From Hemerocallis citrina (Eukaryota; Streptophyta; Magnoliopsida; Asparagales; Asphodelaceae): 64,000 nucleotides of DNA. The notes beneath the pieces were generated by a model that was not told where the DNA came from, made no database searches, and saw only the letters and a list, made by a program, of their open reading frames with translations. This document shows positions 62,551-64,000 of the stretch, piece by piece. The DNA lies in the NCBI GenBank assembly GCA_017893485.1, contig CM030364.1, forward strand, positions 47,005,754-47,069,753. The letters run 5' to 3'. Position 1 is the first letter of the stretch. Every line of letters begins with the position of its first letter. The translations under genes and the position numbers were made by a program.

Positions 62551-63313
62551 AATATGTCCATTTAGGATTTATTTTCGACAAAAACTCCCAAAATTATTTT
62601 TTGAAACCAAAATCAGAAAAATGTGTTCTTTTCCCAACGTTATCAACAACAACAACAACAGGAAAAAAAAAATTTTTACCTTCAGTAACGAAGACGAAAT
62701 TGGGAGAAGGAGATGAGAATATTGAAATGAGATGCTCAGATGTTGCTCTCGTCGTCAAGAGGAAGAGCTTTGAACTGTCGATGGGTTGAGGAAGTTTTTG
62801 GGGCTAGGGTTTTTTTTTCTAAAATCGAAAAGGAGCAAGGAGGTGAGCTAGGGTACCGATCGTTTGAGGAGGAGGTTTTTGGGGCTAGGGTTCCGATCGT
62901 TCGTTCGACGAAGGGAAGCTCAGAGAAGGGGTTTTTCTGTTCTCTAAAATCGATAAGGAGGAAGGAGAGATTGAGAAGGGGGGAAAGGAGGAGATCTTGA
63001 TGGGTTCCGTTTTGGGGTAGGGAAGCTCAGAGAACTTTGGGCGATTTTGGGGGTAGGGAAGCTCAGAGAACGGTGCGATTTTGGGGGTAGGGTTTTTTTC
63101 TTTTTTCACTAGCAGTCGAGAAGAGGAAGGAGACGAGAGATTGATGGCCAGTTGTATTTTTGGGGGGGGTGAAATTCCGATTATACCCCCCCCTAATCGA
63201 CAGATGAGCGGGAAGAGATCCACGCCCTTGGATCTGGATTGCTCTGATCGAACGGTCCACAACCAGTGCGCACCACGTTGCACACTGGGCTGGTGTGCAA
63301 CCGAAAGTTTCCC
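62551..63313 (-). repeat. MULE right terminal inverted repeat, 763 bp
   Basis: The inverse of 54600-55374, lacking a 12-bp ctcgagcgaacg-type segment present in the left copy. On the minus strand it carries the same putative non-coding exon with donor ctgaag|gtaa at 62680, which would join to the transposase exon at about 62469. Confidence 0.92.
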
Positions 63314-63315
63314 TA

Positions 63316-63355
<40 letters not shown>

Positions 63356-64000
63356 TTAGGAATGTTGCATGTTCATACTAGTAGCTACCCATGCTTAGTA
63401 AGACATTCATGTTTAAGTAGTTATTCATGCTTAATGAAGATTCATGCTTGGATGATAGTGGAAAAGTTATATACCATGCTAGTTTAATTGTAGGTATGTG
63501 ATATACCATGTTAGTTTAATTATAGGTATGTGATATACCATGCTAGTTTAATTGTAGGTACGTGATATACCATGCTAGTTTAATTGTAGGTATGTGATAT
63601 ACCATGCTAGTTTAATTATAAGTAAGACCCATGCCATGCTAGCTTAATGGTAATTAAGTAGTAAGCCATGCTAGATAAGTGGTAGAAAAGTTGTATACCA
63701 TGCTAGTTTAATTGTAGGAAAGTGGTATACCATGCTAGCTTTAATTGTAAGTAAGTTTAATTGCGAGTAAGTTGTATGCCATGCTAGTTTAAATTGTAAG
63801 TAAGTTGTATGCCATGCTAGTTTAAATCGTAAGTAAGTTGTATACCATGCTAGAATAAATGAATACTCATGCTTAGATAAGTATTTGTTCATGCCATGTT
63901 AGTAGATGATCGTGCTTAATCATTATACATGCTAAGTAAGTAAGTATCATGCTAATTATTGGTCATGTTAAGTTAGAGATATCCATGCTATGATATTCAT
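63314..64000 (+). mobile_element. Gypsy-type LTR, continuation right of the MULE
   Basis: A (TA)n tract (63318-63353) follows the MULE, then sequence of the same style as 53.7-54.6 kb. A 32-bp tandem repeat (ataccatgctagtttaattgtaggtatgtg) runs from about 63470 to 63860 with roughly ten diverging copies. It contains no gene, and the LTR continues beyond the window. Confidence 0.55.

Larger units (their letters stand above)
54600..63313. mobile_element. Mutator-like element (MULE) with FAR1-type transposase and GRF protein
   Basis: Long terminal inverted repeats (54600-55374 and 62551-63313) begin GGGAAACTTTCGGTTGCAC and differ at few positions apart from a 12-bp indel. Inside, a GRF zinc-finger gene (+) and a FAR1-type transposase gene (-) face each other, with a captured ClpB exon and unassigned DNA between. 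No clear 9-bp duplication was found; the right flank is a TA repeat that may have erased it. The high similarity of the repeats suggests recent activity or gene conversion. It splits an LTR. Confidence 0.88.

Noticed and set aside
54591..63322. A 9-bp target duplication for the MULE
   Set aside because: aggagtata and tacgatata do not match convincingly, and the right flank is a TA repeat; I do not claim a duplication.
63470..63860. Regular 32-bp repeats that look a little like a CRISPR array
   Set aside because: The repeats are directly adjacent with no unique spacers, there are no cas genes, and the setting is plant LTR DNA; it is a simple tandem repeat.

Overview
This is a stretch of plant nuclear genome, from a flowering plant and probably a eudicot; the species cannot be told from the sequence. 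The evidence is the kind of mobile DNA present (Ty3/gypsy Tat and chromovirus lineages, a FAR1-type Mutator-like element, hAT, CACTA and Helitron ends) and two captured plant gene pieces, a plastid phosphate translocator and a ClpB chaperone. I found no ordinary single-copy host gene. Almost everything is transposable-element sequence, much of it inserted inside other elements, and I could define many borders by matching target-site duplications (TSDs).

Layout. 1-3 kb: a decayed hAT transposase carrying a solo LTR (TSD tacag), next to another solo LTR at 265-726. 3.9-5.2 kb: a Helitron carrying exon 1 of a phosphoenolpyruvate/phosphate translocator. 5.5-5.8 kb: a hAT-type MITE with a perfect 8-bp TSD. 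5.8-7.0 kb: an LTR-like fragment and a CACTA end. 7.0-13.6 kb: a truncated sense chromovirus (integrase plus chromodomain) with its 2.9-kb LTR, then an antisense LTR. 13.6-47.4 kb: one antisense Tat element (Tat-1) inflated by insertions: a solo LTR in its integrase (TSD ggact), a solo LTR in its gag (TSD tcata), and in its 5' LTR a coding-less TRIM-like element (TSD ccgac). The TRIM's own two LTRs hold a further solo LTR (TSD atata) and a second, complete 15.7-kb Tat element (Tat-2, TSD ggggc). 47.4-49.4 kb: AT-rich sequence with a second MITE. 49.4-64 kb: two gypsy-type LTRs; the second runs off the window and is split by an 8.7-kb Mutator-like element (MULE) at 54.6-63.3 kb.

How the genes work together. 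Tat-2 keeps gag, protease, reverse transcriptase, two RNase H domains and integrase in one reading frame with no frameshift. It is broken only by nonsense codons, all explainable by C-to-T change. On the opposite strand it carries a spliced extra gene. The MULE is the best candidate for a still-functional unit: near-identical 763-775-bp terminal inverted repeats each hold a putative 5' UTR exon and splice donor, driving two genes inward, a FAR1-type transposase and a small GRF zinc-finger membrane protein. This recalls the mudrA/mudrB plan of maize MuDR with an unrelated second protein.

A second pattern worth attention is a set of GTCGAC-core palindromes in pairs about two helical turns apart, found inside several LTRs that otherwise look unrelated.
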